From Clostridia bacterium (lineage in GTDB: Bacteria > Bacillota > Clostridia > Oscillospirales > Acutalibacteraceae): 64,000 nt of DNA. The notes below the pieces were generated by a model, which was given only the letters and a program-made list of their open reading frames with translations, had not been told where the DNA came from and ran no database searches. The stretch covers positions 62,001-126,000 of the forward strand of contig JAFQBX010000034.1 of the NCBI GenBank assembly GCA_017399535.1, read 5' to 3'. Shown piece by piece: positions 45,278 to 54,127 of this stretch. The first letter of the stretch is position 1. Each line of letters opens with the position of its first letter. The translations under genes were made by a program, and so were the position numbers.

Positions 45278-48157
45278 TTACGAAATGCCGGCTTCCATCA
45301 CAGCCCATGAATACAAATCGATTCCTTTTGTTGAATTCGGTTGAACGCCGTTAGGGGTGTACTGGTATCTTTGATGGGTTTCAAAAAAGGACAAAATCAG
45401 TTCGTTCTGGTCTATGAAAAGGAATGAGTGACTATCCGCAAACACTTTAAGCCCTGTGCTGTATTTTTTAATTTCAGCTATTTTTTCATCTTGACCGAGC
45501 GTAGCATATCTGTCATTATCCAGCGTTGCCCACGGACTGAGGAGAACGATTTTCGCCTTTTGGTTGGATTTTAAGATTAGCGAGGTCAGATCTTCCATCC
45601 TTTTTACGTATTCCTGAGGAGTCATGGCGCATTTCTCTTTATCCTGAAACTGCACGTCATGCATTCCTATTGCAACGATGTATAAATCGCTCTTTGATGC
45701 CGCGATTTCGTCAGAATAGTTGTCGATCATTTCCTGAACTGTAATGTAGGGCTGGGAAATATTTTTAACATTTTTATTTTTGAATTTTGTCATGAGCGGC
45801 TCATACCATGGGTGTCCGTTATTGTGTGAGCCGTTGGTTATACTGTCGCCGATATAAACTATATCAGAGGCGGAACTTATTAGCTTATATAATTCCGTAT
45901 CCTTATATTTATCAAAGTCGTCGAGCAGAGAATATGAATATTCGCAATATCTTTCGTTGATAAAGAAATATCTCGGCTGAACGTTGTCGGTGGTGATTTT
46001 TTCGCCCAGCATAATCTCCGTAGTCAGCTCATGTACTTGATTTATTCTTTCAAGGTCGATATGTGCCATTTGGTCATATATATCATTCCGAGTCAGAATG
46101 TCATAAATCGGCATAGCGCGGAAATAACCCGATTTGAATTCCTGCGTATACATGGGTATTACAGCGTTTGCTACCGGCTTTTTAGTTTCCTTGTTAATGT
46201 ATATTTCAACTATTGAAGTTGCATCGCCGTCGTAGCGAATATACGAATTAGCGAACTTTCCCGGACAATTCACGACCATCGTGTTGCCGATTTGTTCAAT
46301 TGGCTGAACGGCCTGCGTGTGGCCGCCCAAAATTATATCTGCACCTAATTCAGAGAATTTTTTATTCCAATAATCCTGGAATTCATCTGTTTCGTGCGAG
46401 AATTGAGTACCCATGTGCGGCATAACGATTATTAAGTCGGCATCTGAATCTTTTGCCTTTGCGAAATCATTTTCGATTTCGCCCATTAGTCGGGTGAAAT
46501 TTTCATCATCTTTATCGGGAAGAATGGTGGTTAAATAAGGGTAATTCTTTACAATCTCATCGGTTGAATGTCTGTTAACAAACCAGCTGTATGCGAGGAC
46601 AGCGATTTTAACCCCTTCCACGTCTATGATGGATACCGTGTCTCTTTCCTCTTTGTTTCGGAATGATCCGGTGTGAGCGAGCCCAATCTCATCAAGCAGG
46701 TCTAACGTACGCATAGCACCGTCTATGCCCATATCTAAAAGGTGGTTGTTAGCCGTGGTAACAAAGTCAATGCCTGAATTTTTTACTGCCTGAGCAAACG
46801 AGTCGGGAAAATTGATGGATAGCTTTGCTTTATCGGAAAAGTCGCTTGTTGAATATCCCTTTTCACCGCCTGCTGTCGGTCCTTCGAATATGCCGATGGA
46901 TAAATCGGATTGTGACAGATATTTTTCCGCGTATTCAAACATCGGGTCAAAATTATATTCTCCCGTTTGGCTGTCATAGGCCGATTCAACCTGGTCTTTC
47001 AGCAGGATAAGGTCGCCCACATAGGATATGACAATTGAATCGTCTATGGTTGACGGAATATCAATTTTCTGCTCGGGCTCGGCTCTGTTTAGTCGATTTA
47101 TCGTTGCATTCATTAAAGGAATGGACAGTATAACCAGACAAATTACGAGCAGTATAGAAATTACTTTTTTTCCTGTTTCGCTTTTTTGCCCTGCCATTAT
47201 GTTTACAATAGAATTCAAAAAAGCATGGAACCACTCGTTAAGCTTGTCTGTGGCTAGAATAATTACAACAGCGATTGTTGCCGCAAAGGCGTAAATCAAA
47301 TACACCTTTGAATAATTTGTATGCGGAAAAACAATGCTGAAACCGAATGTGATAAAGCGGTGTATCAGATAAATAAACAGACTGTTTTTACCTATTTTGG
47401 TAAGCAGGGGAATTTTGACGTTTGGCACCGAATACATCATTGCGATTATTGCAGCGGTAGCCGAAATGAATATAAAACCGCGATAAACAATATGTTTTGC
47501 GGAAAGATAAGGTTGCATCGTTATCACAGAAATCGGGATATTCACCCTGCTGATAATAACAAGGAGACAAATGCTTCCGACTATTGAAACAACAATGCCC
47601 AAAACGGTTTTAACAGTAGTTTTGTTTAGGATATGCTTTTCGAGTTTTTCTTGGTTCAAGTGGTATCCCATTAAAAAGAAGGGGAAGAAAGCCACAGTTC
47701 TGGATAACGAAAGGATATTGCTGAATTCGCTCCAAAATCCTATCAGCAACGCGGCAATAAAGGCGATTGGTAAAATCCATTTGATTTTTGAGACGTATTT
47801 GATTATCAATCTCCATGTAATTAGTGACAGGATATACCAAGCACTTGCGTATGGGGTTAAAAGCTGAACCGATGCTCCTTCATATACGCAACAATATAAT
47901 GCAAAGAAGGTGTTTAATAAAACATAGCAGACGGAAAGCTTAATGAGGGATTTTATACTACAAGCGTTACTTGATTTGCTGAAATATCCCGAGCAAAAAA
48001 CAAATGCAGGCATGTGGAATATATATATATAGGTAAAAATATCATTGACAATACTACCTTGCAAATTGGTTGCAAAGTCATAGATAAAGTGACCGAATAC
48101 CACGAGGGTAATCAGTAATCCTTTTAAATTATCCCAAAAACAGCTTCGCTCCTTCAT
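45278..48157 (-). CDS. Acyltransferase-CapA-SGNH three-domain membrane fusion
   Basis: A 959-residue protein. Residues about 1-345 form a ten-helix acyltransferase-3 module (DNLKGLLITLVVFGHF, the RxxD-like GH motif). Residues about 372-640 form a CapA/poly-gamma-glutamate metallophosphoesterase-like domain (VISYVGDLILL, TANNHLLDMG, MPHMG, GGHTQ). Residues about 765-959 are an SGNH/GDSL hydrolase (VYIGDSITNG, then GMHD). AT3-SGNH proteins O-acetylate cell-surface glycans. Here a CapA domain is inserted between the two. It is flanked by zinc-ribbon proteins and follows the 48205 gene in the same operon (47-base gap). Likely acts on cell-wall or capsule polymers. Confidence 0.86.
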   Translation of the reverse strand: MKERSCFWDNLKGLLITLVVFGHFIYDFATNLQGSIVNDIFTYIYIFHMPAFVFCSGYFSKSSNACSIKSLIKLSVCYVLLNTFFALYCCVYEGASVQLLTPYASAWYILSLITWRLIIKYVSKIKWILPIAFIAALLIGFWSEFSNILSLSRTVAFFPFFLMGYHLNQEKLEKHILNKTTVKTVLGIVVSIVGSICLLVIISRVNIPISVITMQPYLSAKHIVYRGFIFISATAAIIAMMYSVPNVKIPLLTKIGKNSLFIYLIHRFITFGFSIVFPHTNYSKVYLIYAFAATIAVVIILATDKLNEWFHAFLNSIVNIMAGQKSETGKKVISILLVICLVILSIPLMNATINRLNRAEPEQKIDIPSTIDDSIVISYVGDLILLKDQVESAYDSQTGEYNFDPMFEYAEKYLSQSDLSIGIFEGPTAGGEKGYSTSDFSDKAKLSINFPDSFAQAVKNSGIDFVTTANNHLLDMGIDGAMRTLDLLDEIGLAHTGSFRNKEERDTVSIIDVEGVKIAVLAYSWFVNRHSTDEIVKNYPYLTTILPDKDDENFTRLMGEIENDFAKAKDSDADLIIVMPHMGTQFSHETDEFQDYWNKKFSELGADIILGGHTQAVQPIEQIGNTMVVNCPGKFANSYIRYDGDATSIVEIYINKETKKPVANAVIPMYTQEFKSGYFRAMPIYDILTRNDIYDQMAHIDLERINQVHELTTEIMLGEKITTDNVQPRYFFINERYCEYSYSLLDDFDKYKDTELYKLISSASDIVYIGDSITNGSHNNGHPWYEPLMTKFKNKNVKNISQPYITVQEMIDNYSDEIAASKSDLYIVAIGMHDVQFQDKEKCAMTPQEYVKRMEDLTSLILKSNQKAKIVLLSPWATLDNDRYATLGQDEKIAEIKKYSTGLKVFADSHSFLFIDQNELILSFFETHQRYQYTPNGVQPNSTKGIDLYSWAVMEAGIS

Positions 48158-48204
48158 AAAATCCCTCTGATAAAGTAATAAAGTTTAAAGTTTCAATTTG
48201 ATAT

Positions 48205-49149
48205 TTATTTTTTAACAAAGCCCTGTTTCAATAAAGTGCTTTCGGTAGCAGATATTGAAATATTCGAATTTGTTGTTAATATTCCTGCGTTATACAGTTC
48301 ATTATACTTCGCTGCTTGATCTACGTTGGAATATGTAAATTTAACGGTTAAATAATTTGTTCCCATTTTGTATTCAACGGTACAGCAGGACAGTGATTCG
48401 AATGTTGCATATTGTGTTTTTAACGAAGTTTCTAACTGCGTTTTACCGTCTTCTGATAGTCCGGTTACAGGAACGTAAAGCGTTTCAACCCACTGTTTTA
48501 CTACGTCATTCTTATATCCGTAATCAGCACAGCAAATTATATTACCGGCTTGCTTGGAGGCAAAACTTGCGGTTTCCATGCCAAAGAATGTTTGGAAATG
48601 AACAATATTTGTATCATCGAAAATTGCATCGTAAGCAGAGCTGGACTGATTTACAGATATCTCGTTATTACTTTCGGTTGATTGCTGAGGAGTGTATTGG
48701 CTGCTGGTATATCCGGTGTATCCATCGTCGTGTGAATCCGGTTCAAGTGATGGAGCAATAACAAATCTACCAATAATACCGGCAAGCACAACAACAGCTG
48801 CTACTATTATAATGACAACTGCTTTATTGCTTTTTTTGGGCTGCTGAACGGGAGCCGCCTGCTGAACGGGAGCCGCCTGCTGAACGGGTGCTGTCTGCTG
48901 AACGGGTGCTGTCTGCTGAACGGGAGCCGCCTGCTGAACGGGAGCCGTTTGCTGAACGGGAGCCGTTTGCTGAACGGGAGCTGCCTGCTGAACGGGAGCC
49001 GTTTGCTGAACGGGTGCCGCCTGCTGAACGGGAACTGCCTGCTGAACGGGAGCCGGGGTGACGGCATCGATTGTTGCTTGTTTTGCGCCGCATTTGTTGC
49101 AAAACTTGCTTCCGTCTAAAATTTGATTGCCACAATTTGAACAGAACAT
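48205..49149 (-). CDS. Zinc-ribbon membrane protein with PVQQ repeats
   Basis: A 314-residue protein. Zinc ribbon at 3-20 (CSNCG, CNKCG); twelve tandem PVQQ hexapeptides at residues 33-104; a membrane helix at about 111-131; an extracellular domain of unknown type with an acid and serine-rich stalk (SSQYTPQQSTESN). The C-terminal domain (YDAIFDDTNIVHFQTFFG, then NYLTVKFTYSNVDQ) fits no family I know. Same layout as the protein encoded at 43165. The AGGAGTTG site precedes the ATG. First gene of the acyltransferase-fusion operon. Confidence 0.75.
   Translation of the reverse strand: MFCSNCGNQILDGSKFCNKCGAKQATIDAVTPAPVQQAVPVQQAAPVQQTAPVQQAAPVQQTAPVQQTAPVQQAAPVQQTAPVQQTAPVQQAAPVQQAAPVQQPKKSNKAVVIIIVAAVVVLAGIIGRFVIAPSLEPDSHDDGYTGYTSSQYTPQQSTESNNEISVNQSSSAYDAIFDDTNIVHFQTFFGMETASFASKQAGNIICCADYGYKNDVVKQWVETLYVPVTGLSEDGKTQLETSLKTQYATFESLSCCTVEYKMGTNYLTVKFTYSNVDQAAKYNELYNAGILTTNSNISISATESTLLKQGFVKK
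48838..49053 (-). repeat. Twelve 18-base tandem repeats
   Basis: Twelve in-frame 18-base units of GCTGAACGGGAGCCGCCT type, encoding A/T-PVQQ hexapeptides. They vary at the third base of one codon and at alternate A/T residues, so copies can recombine and change stalk length. Confidence 0.9.
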
Positions 49150-49191
49150 AAAAAAACAACTCCTAATAATAATTTAAAATTTGTTAAGATT

Positions 49192-49220
49192 ATTATACAG
49201 TTGTGACCAAACAATTTCAA
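49192..49220 (-). promoter_or_regulatory. Promoter of the PVQQ/acyltransferase operon
   Basis: TTGAAA (49220-49215), 17-base spacer, TATAAT (49197-49192) on the minus strand. Confidence 0.7.
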
Positions 49221-49280
49221 GTGTACAAAAGGCACATTAAAATTGTAATTATTGATATAATTTTCACAATTCTTCGTATA

Positions 49281-49322
49281 TAAAAACGCCCTACGACCTT
49301 TCGATCATAGGGCGTTTAGTTT
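49281..49322 (-). terminator. Terminator after lysS
   Basis: The arms ACGCCCTATGATC and GTCGTAGGGCGT pair around a GAAA-type loop, followed by TTTTTATAT on the minus strand. Confidence 0.85.
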
Positions 49323-50831
49323 TTATTCAGCTAACGGCTTCATCGTGGGGAAGAGCAGGACGTCGCGGATTGATGCGCTGTCGGTAAGGAGCATTACCAA
49401 ACGGTCGATGCCAAAGCCGAGACCGCCCGTAGGAGGCATACCATATTCGAGCGCGGTAACATAGTCGTAATCAACTTCCGCATTGCTTTCGGGTTCCTCT
49501 GCCTTTTTAGCGGCAACCTGACGTTCAAAGCGTTCCTTCTGATCAATCGGGTCGTTCAGCTCGCTGAAAGCGTTACCGAATTCAGTTGCGTTGATGAAAT
49601 ATTCAAATCTTTCGGTGAAAGCGGGGTCGTTGGGCTTACGCTTTGCGAGAGGGCTGTTTTCAACCGGGTAATCGTAGATGAATGTCGGCTGAATAAGCTT
49701 TTCTTCAACGTACGCGTCGAAAAGCTCGGCGAGAACGGTACCCTTTGTAGCGTTTGCGGGTACTTCGACGTGCATTTTCTTTGCACATTCGCGAGCAGCG
49801 GCATCGTCGGTCCAATCGTAATAGTCACAACCGGAATACTTCTTGACCGCTTCAACCATTGTCAAGCGTTCCCAGTTGCCCATATCGATTTCCTTGCCCT
49901 GATATGTGATCTTCAAGCTGCCACAGATTTTTTCTGCGAGCATTTTATTCATTTCTTCAACCAAATCCATCATGCCCTGATAGTCGGTGAATGCCTGATA
50001 AAGCTCGATTGTTGTAAATTCAGGGTTGTGCTTTGTATCCATTCCTTCGTTGCGGAAGATACGGCCAACCTCGTATACGCGATGCATTCCGCCAACGATG
50101 AGACGCTTCAAGTAAAGCTCGGTTTCGATGCGGAGGTACATGTCCATATCGAGAGTGTTGTGATGTGTCTTAAACGGACGGGCAGAAGCACCGATTTCGA
50201 GCGGAACGAGAATCGGGGTATCAACCTCGGTAAATCCTTTGTCATCGAGAAAACGACGAATTTCTTTAAGTATGCGTGAGCGCTTTTCAAAAACATCTCT
50301 AACCTCAGGATTTACGATGAGGTCAACGTATCTCTGACGGTAACGGAGGTCGTTATCGCGGAGCCCGTGGAACTTTTCGGGGAGGGGAAGGAGCGACTTT
50401 GCAAGAAGCTCAATCGACTGTGTGTGAATCGAAATTTCACCTGTCTTTGTGAGAAAAATAAAGCCCTCAACGCCGACAATGTCACCGATATCCCACTTTT
50501 TAAAGGCGGCATAGTTATCCTCGCCAACGTCGTCGCGGCGAATGTATGCCTGAATGTTTCCTTTGCTGTCCTGAATGTTAAAGAAGCTTGCCTTTCCCAT
50601 GATACGACGGCTCATGATTCGACCTGCGAGCTTGACGGTTTTTTCATTAAAGCTGTCAAAGTCGGCCTTTATCTCGGCGGTGTAGTTGGTATAGTCATAC
50701 TTTGTCTTAACAAAGGGGTCGTTGCCGTCAGCTCTGAGGTTTGCGAGTTTTTCGCGGCGGATTTGTAAAACCTCGCTAAGCTCCTGTTCTGTTATGTTTG
50801 TGTCCTTGATTTCTTCCATTTTATCATGCAC
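49323..50831 (-). CDS. lysS: Lysyl-tRNA synthetase, class II
   Basis: A 502-residue class II synthetase. N-terminal OB fold (AGRIMSRRIMGKASFF), motif 2 (FRNEGMDTKHNPEFTTIELY) and motif 3 (GLGFGIDRLVMLLTDS) are intact. It charges tRNA-Lys. Two ATG codons compete (50831 and 50819); AAGGAAG is only three bases from the first and about eleven from the second, so the exact start is open. Follows greA, separated by a terminator-like hairpin. Confidence 0.97.
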   Translation of the reverse strand: MHDKMEEIKDTNITEQELSEVLQIRREKLANLRADGNDPFVKTKYDYTNYTAEIKADFDSFNEKTVKLAGRIMSRRIMGKASFFNIQDSKGNIQAYIRRDDVGEDNYAAFKKWDIGDIVGVEGFIFLTKTGEISIHTQSIELLAKSLLPLPEKFHGLRDNDLRYRQRYVDLIVNPEVRDVFEKRSRILKEIRRFLDDKGFTEVDTPILVPLEIGASARPFKTHHNTLDMDMYLRIETELYLKRLIVGGMHRVYEVGRIFRNEGMDTKHNPEFTTIELYQAFTDYQGMMDLVEEMNKMLAEKICGSLKITYQGKEIDMGNWERLTMVEAVKKYSGCDYYDWTDDAAARECAKKMHVEVPANATKGTVLAELFDAYVEEKLIQPTFIYDYPVENSPLAKRKPNDPAFTERFEYFINATEFGNAFSELNDPIDQKERFERQVAAKKAEEPESNAEVDYDYVTALEYGMPPTGGLGFGIDRLVMLLTDSASIRDVLLFPTMKPLAE

Positions 50832-50844
50832 TTCCTTTACACTG

Positions 50845-50872
50845 AAAAAAGACGGGTGTATCTCAACCCGTC
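50845..50872 (-). terminator. Intergenic terminator between greA and lysS
   Basis: GACGGGT and ACCCGTC form a seven-bp stem with an eight-base loop, followed by six T on the minus strand, 14 bases before lysS. It would cut lysS transcription to a read-through fraction unless lysS has its own promoter, which I do not see. Confidence 0.7.
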
Positions 50873-50884
50873 GTCAAAGCTTAA

Positions 50885-51358
50885 TTATTTAGAGATTTCG
50901 AGAATTTTGAATTTAAGCTCTCCGGCAGGAGTATCGGCGGTAGCAGTTTGACCTACCTTTTTGCCGATGAGTGCCTTTCCAACGGGTGAGTCGTTCGAAA
51001 TGGTGCCGTTCATCGGGTCAGCTTCTGCCTTTCCAACGATGGTATAGGTTACTTCTTCTTTTAATTCCTTGTCGAGAAGACGAACCTTTGAGCCGAGGTT
51101 AACCTTTGTGCTGTCGATGTTGGTTTCGTCGATAAGGGTATAGTTTTTGAGCATGGATTCGAGTTCGCTGATTCTGGCTTCAACGCGTGCTTGCTCATTT
51201 TTAGCTTCATCATATTCGCTGTTTTCCGAAAGGTCACCGAATGAACGAGCAATCTTAATCTTTTCGGCTACTTCTTTTCGAGTAACTGTGGTAAGAAGTT
51301 CAAGCTCTTTTTCGATTTTTTTGAGACCTTCTGCGGTGAGTGTAATAGTTTTTGACAT
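50885..51358 (-). CDS. greA: Transcription elongation factor GreA
   Basis: A 157-residue GreA. The N-terminal coiled coil ([43 protein letters not shown]) carries the acidic tip that enters the RNA polymerase channel. The C-terminal FKBP-like domain has [16 protein letters not shown]. It rescues back-tracked polymerase. An upstream ATG at 51394 lacks a ribosome site; GGAAG points to ATG 51358. Confidence 0.96.
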   Translation of the reverse strand: MSKTITLTAEGLKKIEKELELLTTVTRKEVAEKIKIARSFGDLSENSEYDEAKNEQARVEARISELESMLKNYTLIDETNIDSTKVNLGSKVRLLDKELKEEVTYTIVGKAEADPMNGTISNDSPVGKALIGKKVGQTATADTPAGELKFKILEISK

Positions 51359-51484
51359 GGCGTTTTCGCTTCCGTTTCTCCGCTGTGCCGGCATTAAAAA
51401 AGTGTAGCAGCTTACGCACAGAATATTACCGCAACACTTAAAAAATTATACGCAAATGAGAAACATAATCTCATAATCTTTTAG

Positions 51485-51513
51485 ATTATAATAAAAAAAT
51501 CAACTTATGTCAA
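51485..51513 (-). promoter_or_regulatory. Promoter of greA-lysS
   Basis: TTGACA (51513-51508), 17-base spacer, TATAAT (51490-51485) on the minus strand. It overlaps the last codons of the upstream gene, so transcripts of that gene may run into greA. Confidence 0.85.
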
Positions 51514-52273
51514 GACAAATCCGTTCAACAATGGATTTAATATCCTCTTTTACTCCGTTTCGCTTCATGTAATCGCCCTTAATATTCCCGAATCGCTCGA
51601 TATTACACAGCTCGAAAAGGGCTCCTGCAAATTCGATTTTATTGATTTTTTCGGGGCAGCCGTTAATCATCGAAAGGCAGTCTCCGTCAATGTGATAGCA
51701 TTCATTCCGAGGAGCAAAAACCACCTTGTCGAGAGGTAAAACACCCTTTCCCTCCGGGGAGAAAATTACATTGCATTTTGACTGAATATCGGTGCCGTTT
51801 GTCACTATCGGCGCTACGCCGAAAAGTGAAAAATATTCGTTCGCATATTCGTTATATTGTGCGGTTTCGTTTGTAATTATGTAAACCTCGCTTGAAATAT
51901 TCATCAGCGGTTCCAAACAGCCGCAAAACCGACAATCCAAATCAACGAACGCAATCGAAATTAACCGCTTGTATTCAGCCGCTTTTGTTAAAATTGCGAG
52001 TATCGTCTTTATCTCGATATGCTGCTTGTACCTTGTCGCGTCAAATAGAGGAATCAAGCTGTTATCTGTGATATTTATGTCAACCTGTTTTACCGTAGGT
52101 CTACCTCTTATAGCGGCGCATGTTTTATCGAAATTTAGTCGGTTTCTTTTTGCCCGCACGCTTATAATTTCATAGCCGAAATTGCCACAATCTACACGCC
52201 TTATTTTCGGCTTGCGAAAGGTCGCACCTCCACGCCGCCTTTTTCCTTCCTCGACCAAAAGTACGCAAAACAA
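51500..52273 (-). CDS. Protein of unknown function
   Basis: A 257-residue soluble protein; no family recognised. It starts with a basic stretch (EEGKRRRGGATFRKPKIRR). FVDLDCRFCGCLEPLMN contains a CxFCxC cluster, NECYHIDGDCLSMINGCPEK another Cys-rich segment, and VYIITNETAQYNEYANEYF a possible nucleotide-binding or ligand loop. Cysteine pairs suggest metal or redox function, but nothing more can be said. The frame reaches a GTG at 52291; GAGGTAAAA points to TTG at 52273. Divergent from rarA. Confidence 0.65.
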   Translation of the reverse strand: MFCVLLVEEGKRRRGGATFRKPKIRRVDCGNFGYEIISVRAKRNRLNFDKTCAAIRGRPTVKQVDINITDNSLIPLFDATRYKQHIEIKTILAILTKAAEYKRLISIAFVDLDCRFCGCLEPLMNISSEVYIITNETAQYNEYANEYFSLFGVAPIVTNGTDIQSKCNVIFSPEGKGVLPLDKVVFAPRNECYHIDGDCLSMINGCPEKINKIEFAGALFELCNIERFGNIKGDYMKRNGVKEDIKSIVERICLDIS

Positions 52274-52416
52274 TTTTACCTCACACTCCACCGTTGTTAT
52301 AGCAAAATATATGATTTTTTTGCCCCTTTAATTCGGACGCGGTTTACTCGTCTTTACAAATTGTGAAAAGTATAGTAAAATAAATAAAATTAGTATAAAA
52401 ATTTGGAGGTGGAGCT

Positions 52417-53688
52417 ATGTCGTCACCGCTTGCCGACCGCATTCGTCCGTCGTCGCTTGACGAGGTTGTAGGTCAGCATCATCTGGTTGATAACGGAAAG
52501 GCGCTTCGTCGAATTATCGAGAGCGGAAATGTGCCGAATTTAATTTTCTATGGTCCTTCCGGCGTGGGAAAAACGACCCTTGCCCGAATTATCGCCAATA
52601 AAACCAACCGAAAGCTGCATATTCTCAATTGCACAACTGCATCAACAAAGGATATTCGCGATATAATTGCCGAAATCGGTACCTTTTCAGCCCTCGACGG
52701 AATACTCCTTTATCTCGACGAAATTCAGTATTTTAACAAGCGCCAGCAGCAGAGTTTGCTCGAACATATCGAAAACGGAAATATCATTCTCATCGCATCC
52801 ACTACCGAAAATCCGTATTTTTATATTTACAATGCGATTTTATCCCGCTCCACCGTTTTCGAGTTTAAGCCGGTCGACGTAAAGGATATCGAGCTCGCCG
52901 TAAGACGAGCCGTCGAATTTTTAAGCAACGAGAGCGGCAAAAGCATTGCAATCGAGGACGAAGCGGTCAGCGTGATTGCTTCGGGTTGCGGCGGAGACGT
53001 GAGAAAATCGCTCAATGCCGTCGAGCTGTGTTCGCTGTGCGTTGCAAATGACGAAAAACCGATAATCACGGCCGAGATAGCTGCCCAACTTTCTCAAAAA
53101 AGTGCCATGCGATATGACCGCGACGGAGACGCCCATTACGATATTTTCTCTGCGTTTCAAAAGTCGATGCGTGGCTCCGACCCCGATGCAGCCCTTCATT
53201 ATCTTGCCCGACTGCTCGAAGCTGGCGACCTTGCAGGTGCCTGTCGCCGTTTAATCGTCTGTGCCGCCGAGGACGTAGGACTTGCTTATCCGCAAATCAT
53301 CCCGATTGTAAAGGCGTGTATCGATTCGGCATTTCAGGTCGGACTGCCCGAGGCGAGAATACCGCTTGCGAATGCGGTAATCCTCGTTTCCACCGCACCA
53401 AAGTCGAATAGTGCAATTTGCGCGATTGATGCCGCACTAGCCGACATTCGCGCGGGAAAAACGGGTCCGATTCCCGACAATTTACGCGACGGTCATTACG
53501 GCGGAGCGCAAAAGCTCGGTCACGCGCAGGGTTACGTTTATCCTCATTCCTACCCAAATCATTATTATAAACAGCAGTATTTGCCGAATGAAATCAAAAA
53601 TGCGGCATACTATACTTATGGAGATAATAAAAATGAACAAGCGTTTAAAGCGTATTGGGACGCTGTGAAAAAGAGGGGCGAGGACTAA
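52417..53688 (+). CDS. rarA: Replication-associated recombination protein A (AAA ATPase)
   Basis: A 423-residue MgsA/RarA homologue of the clamp-loader superfamily. MSSPLADRIRPSSLDEVVGQ is the family start. Walker A is GPSGVGKTT (46-54) and Walker B is LYLDEI. Arg-finger region LSRSTVFEFK, and the C-terminal tetramerisation part with RDGHYGGAQKLGHAQGYVYPH. It acts at stalled forks. A GGAGGTGGAG site precedes the ATG. Followed by two PH-domain genes. Confidence 0.95.
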   Translation: MSSPLADRIRPSSLDEVVGQHHLVDNGKALRRIIESGNVPNLIFYGPSGVGKTTLARIIANKTNRKLHILNCTTASTKDIRDIIAEIGTFSALDGILLYLDEIQYFNKRQQQSLLEHIENGNIILIASTTENPYFYIYNAILSRSTVFEFKPVDVKDIELAVRRAVEFLSNESGKSIAIEDEAVSVIASGCGGDVRKSLNAVELCSLCVANDEKPIITAEIAAQLSQKSAMRYDRDGDAHYDIFSAFQKSMRGSDPDAALHYLARLLEAGDLAGACRRLIVCAAEDVGLAYPQIIPIVKACIDSAFQVGLPEARIPLANAVILVSTAPKSNSAICAIDAALADIRAGKTGPIPDNLRDGHYGGAQKLGHAQGYVYPHSYPNHYYKQQYLPNEIKNAAYYTYGDNKNEQAFKAYWDAVKKRGED

Positions 53689-53692
53689 ACTA

Positions 53693-54127
53693 ATGAATAT
53701 CGCGGTATCAAGGCAACTGATTTCGTTATATCGATTTTGGCTTTGTGCAGTGTTGTCGGTTGATGCCTTTATCTGCGGTATTCTTTCTGTATATTCCTTT
53801 TACATTTGTTTAGCAATAATGGCGGTATCGACTCTGTCTGCCGCCTTTATTGCCTTTTTTTATATTCCGCGGTTTTTCCGCACATATCTCATCGAAATAA
53901 CCGAAACTGCACTCATCGTCAAACGCGGCGTTTTCATTAAGCGAAAGTATATTTTGCCATGTCCGCGAATGATTTATTTCGACCGCAGTCAAAATGTTGC
54001 CGATCGCATATTCGGACTTTATTCGGTGAGGGTTCACGCCGCCCGAGCAAAGCTTACCATTCCTGGACTTTCTCGAAACGAGGCGCTTAAACTAACCATG
54101 CTTTTGTCGGGAGAGAGTGAAAAATGA
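53693..54127 (+). CDS. Bacterial PH-domain membrane protein (YdbS-like)
   Basis: A 144-residue protein. Two membrane helices (about residues 14-34 and 40-60) are followed by a bPH_2 domain (ITETALIVKRGVFIKRKYILPCPRMIYFD). Its partner follows with a four-base overlap (ATGA), as in the YdbS-YdbT pair of Bacillus. That pair has been linked to resistance against some antimicrobial peptides. Family call by layout and motif. Confidence 0.8.
   Translation: MNIAVSRQLISLYRFWLCAVLSVDAFICGILSVYSFYICLAIMAVSTLSAAFIAFFYIPRFFRTYLIEITETALIVKRGVFIKRKYILPCPRMIYFDRSQNVADRIFGLYSVRVHAARAKLTIPGLSRNEALKLTMLLSGESEK

Noticed and set aside
48838..49053. Tandem repeats as a CRISPR array
   Set aside because: Units are 18 bases with no unique spacers and lie in frame in a real protein as PVQQ repeats.
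48807..49159. Two other long minus-strand frames with RLPFSR and SRSAGG repeats
   Set aside because: Alternative frames of the same 18-base repeat; no ribosome site and biased composition.
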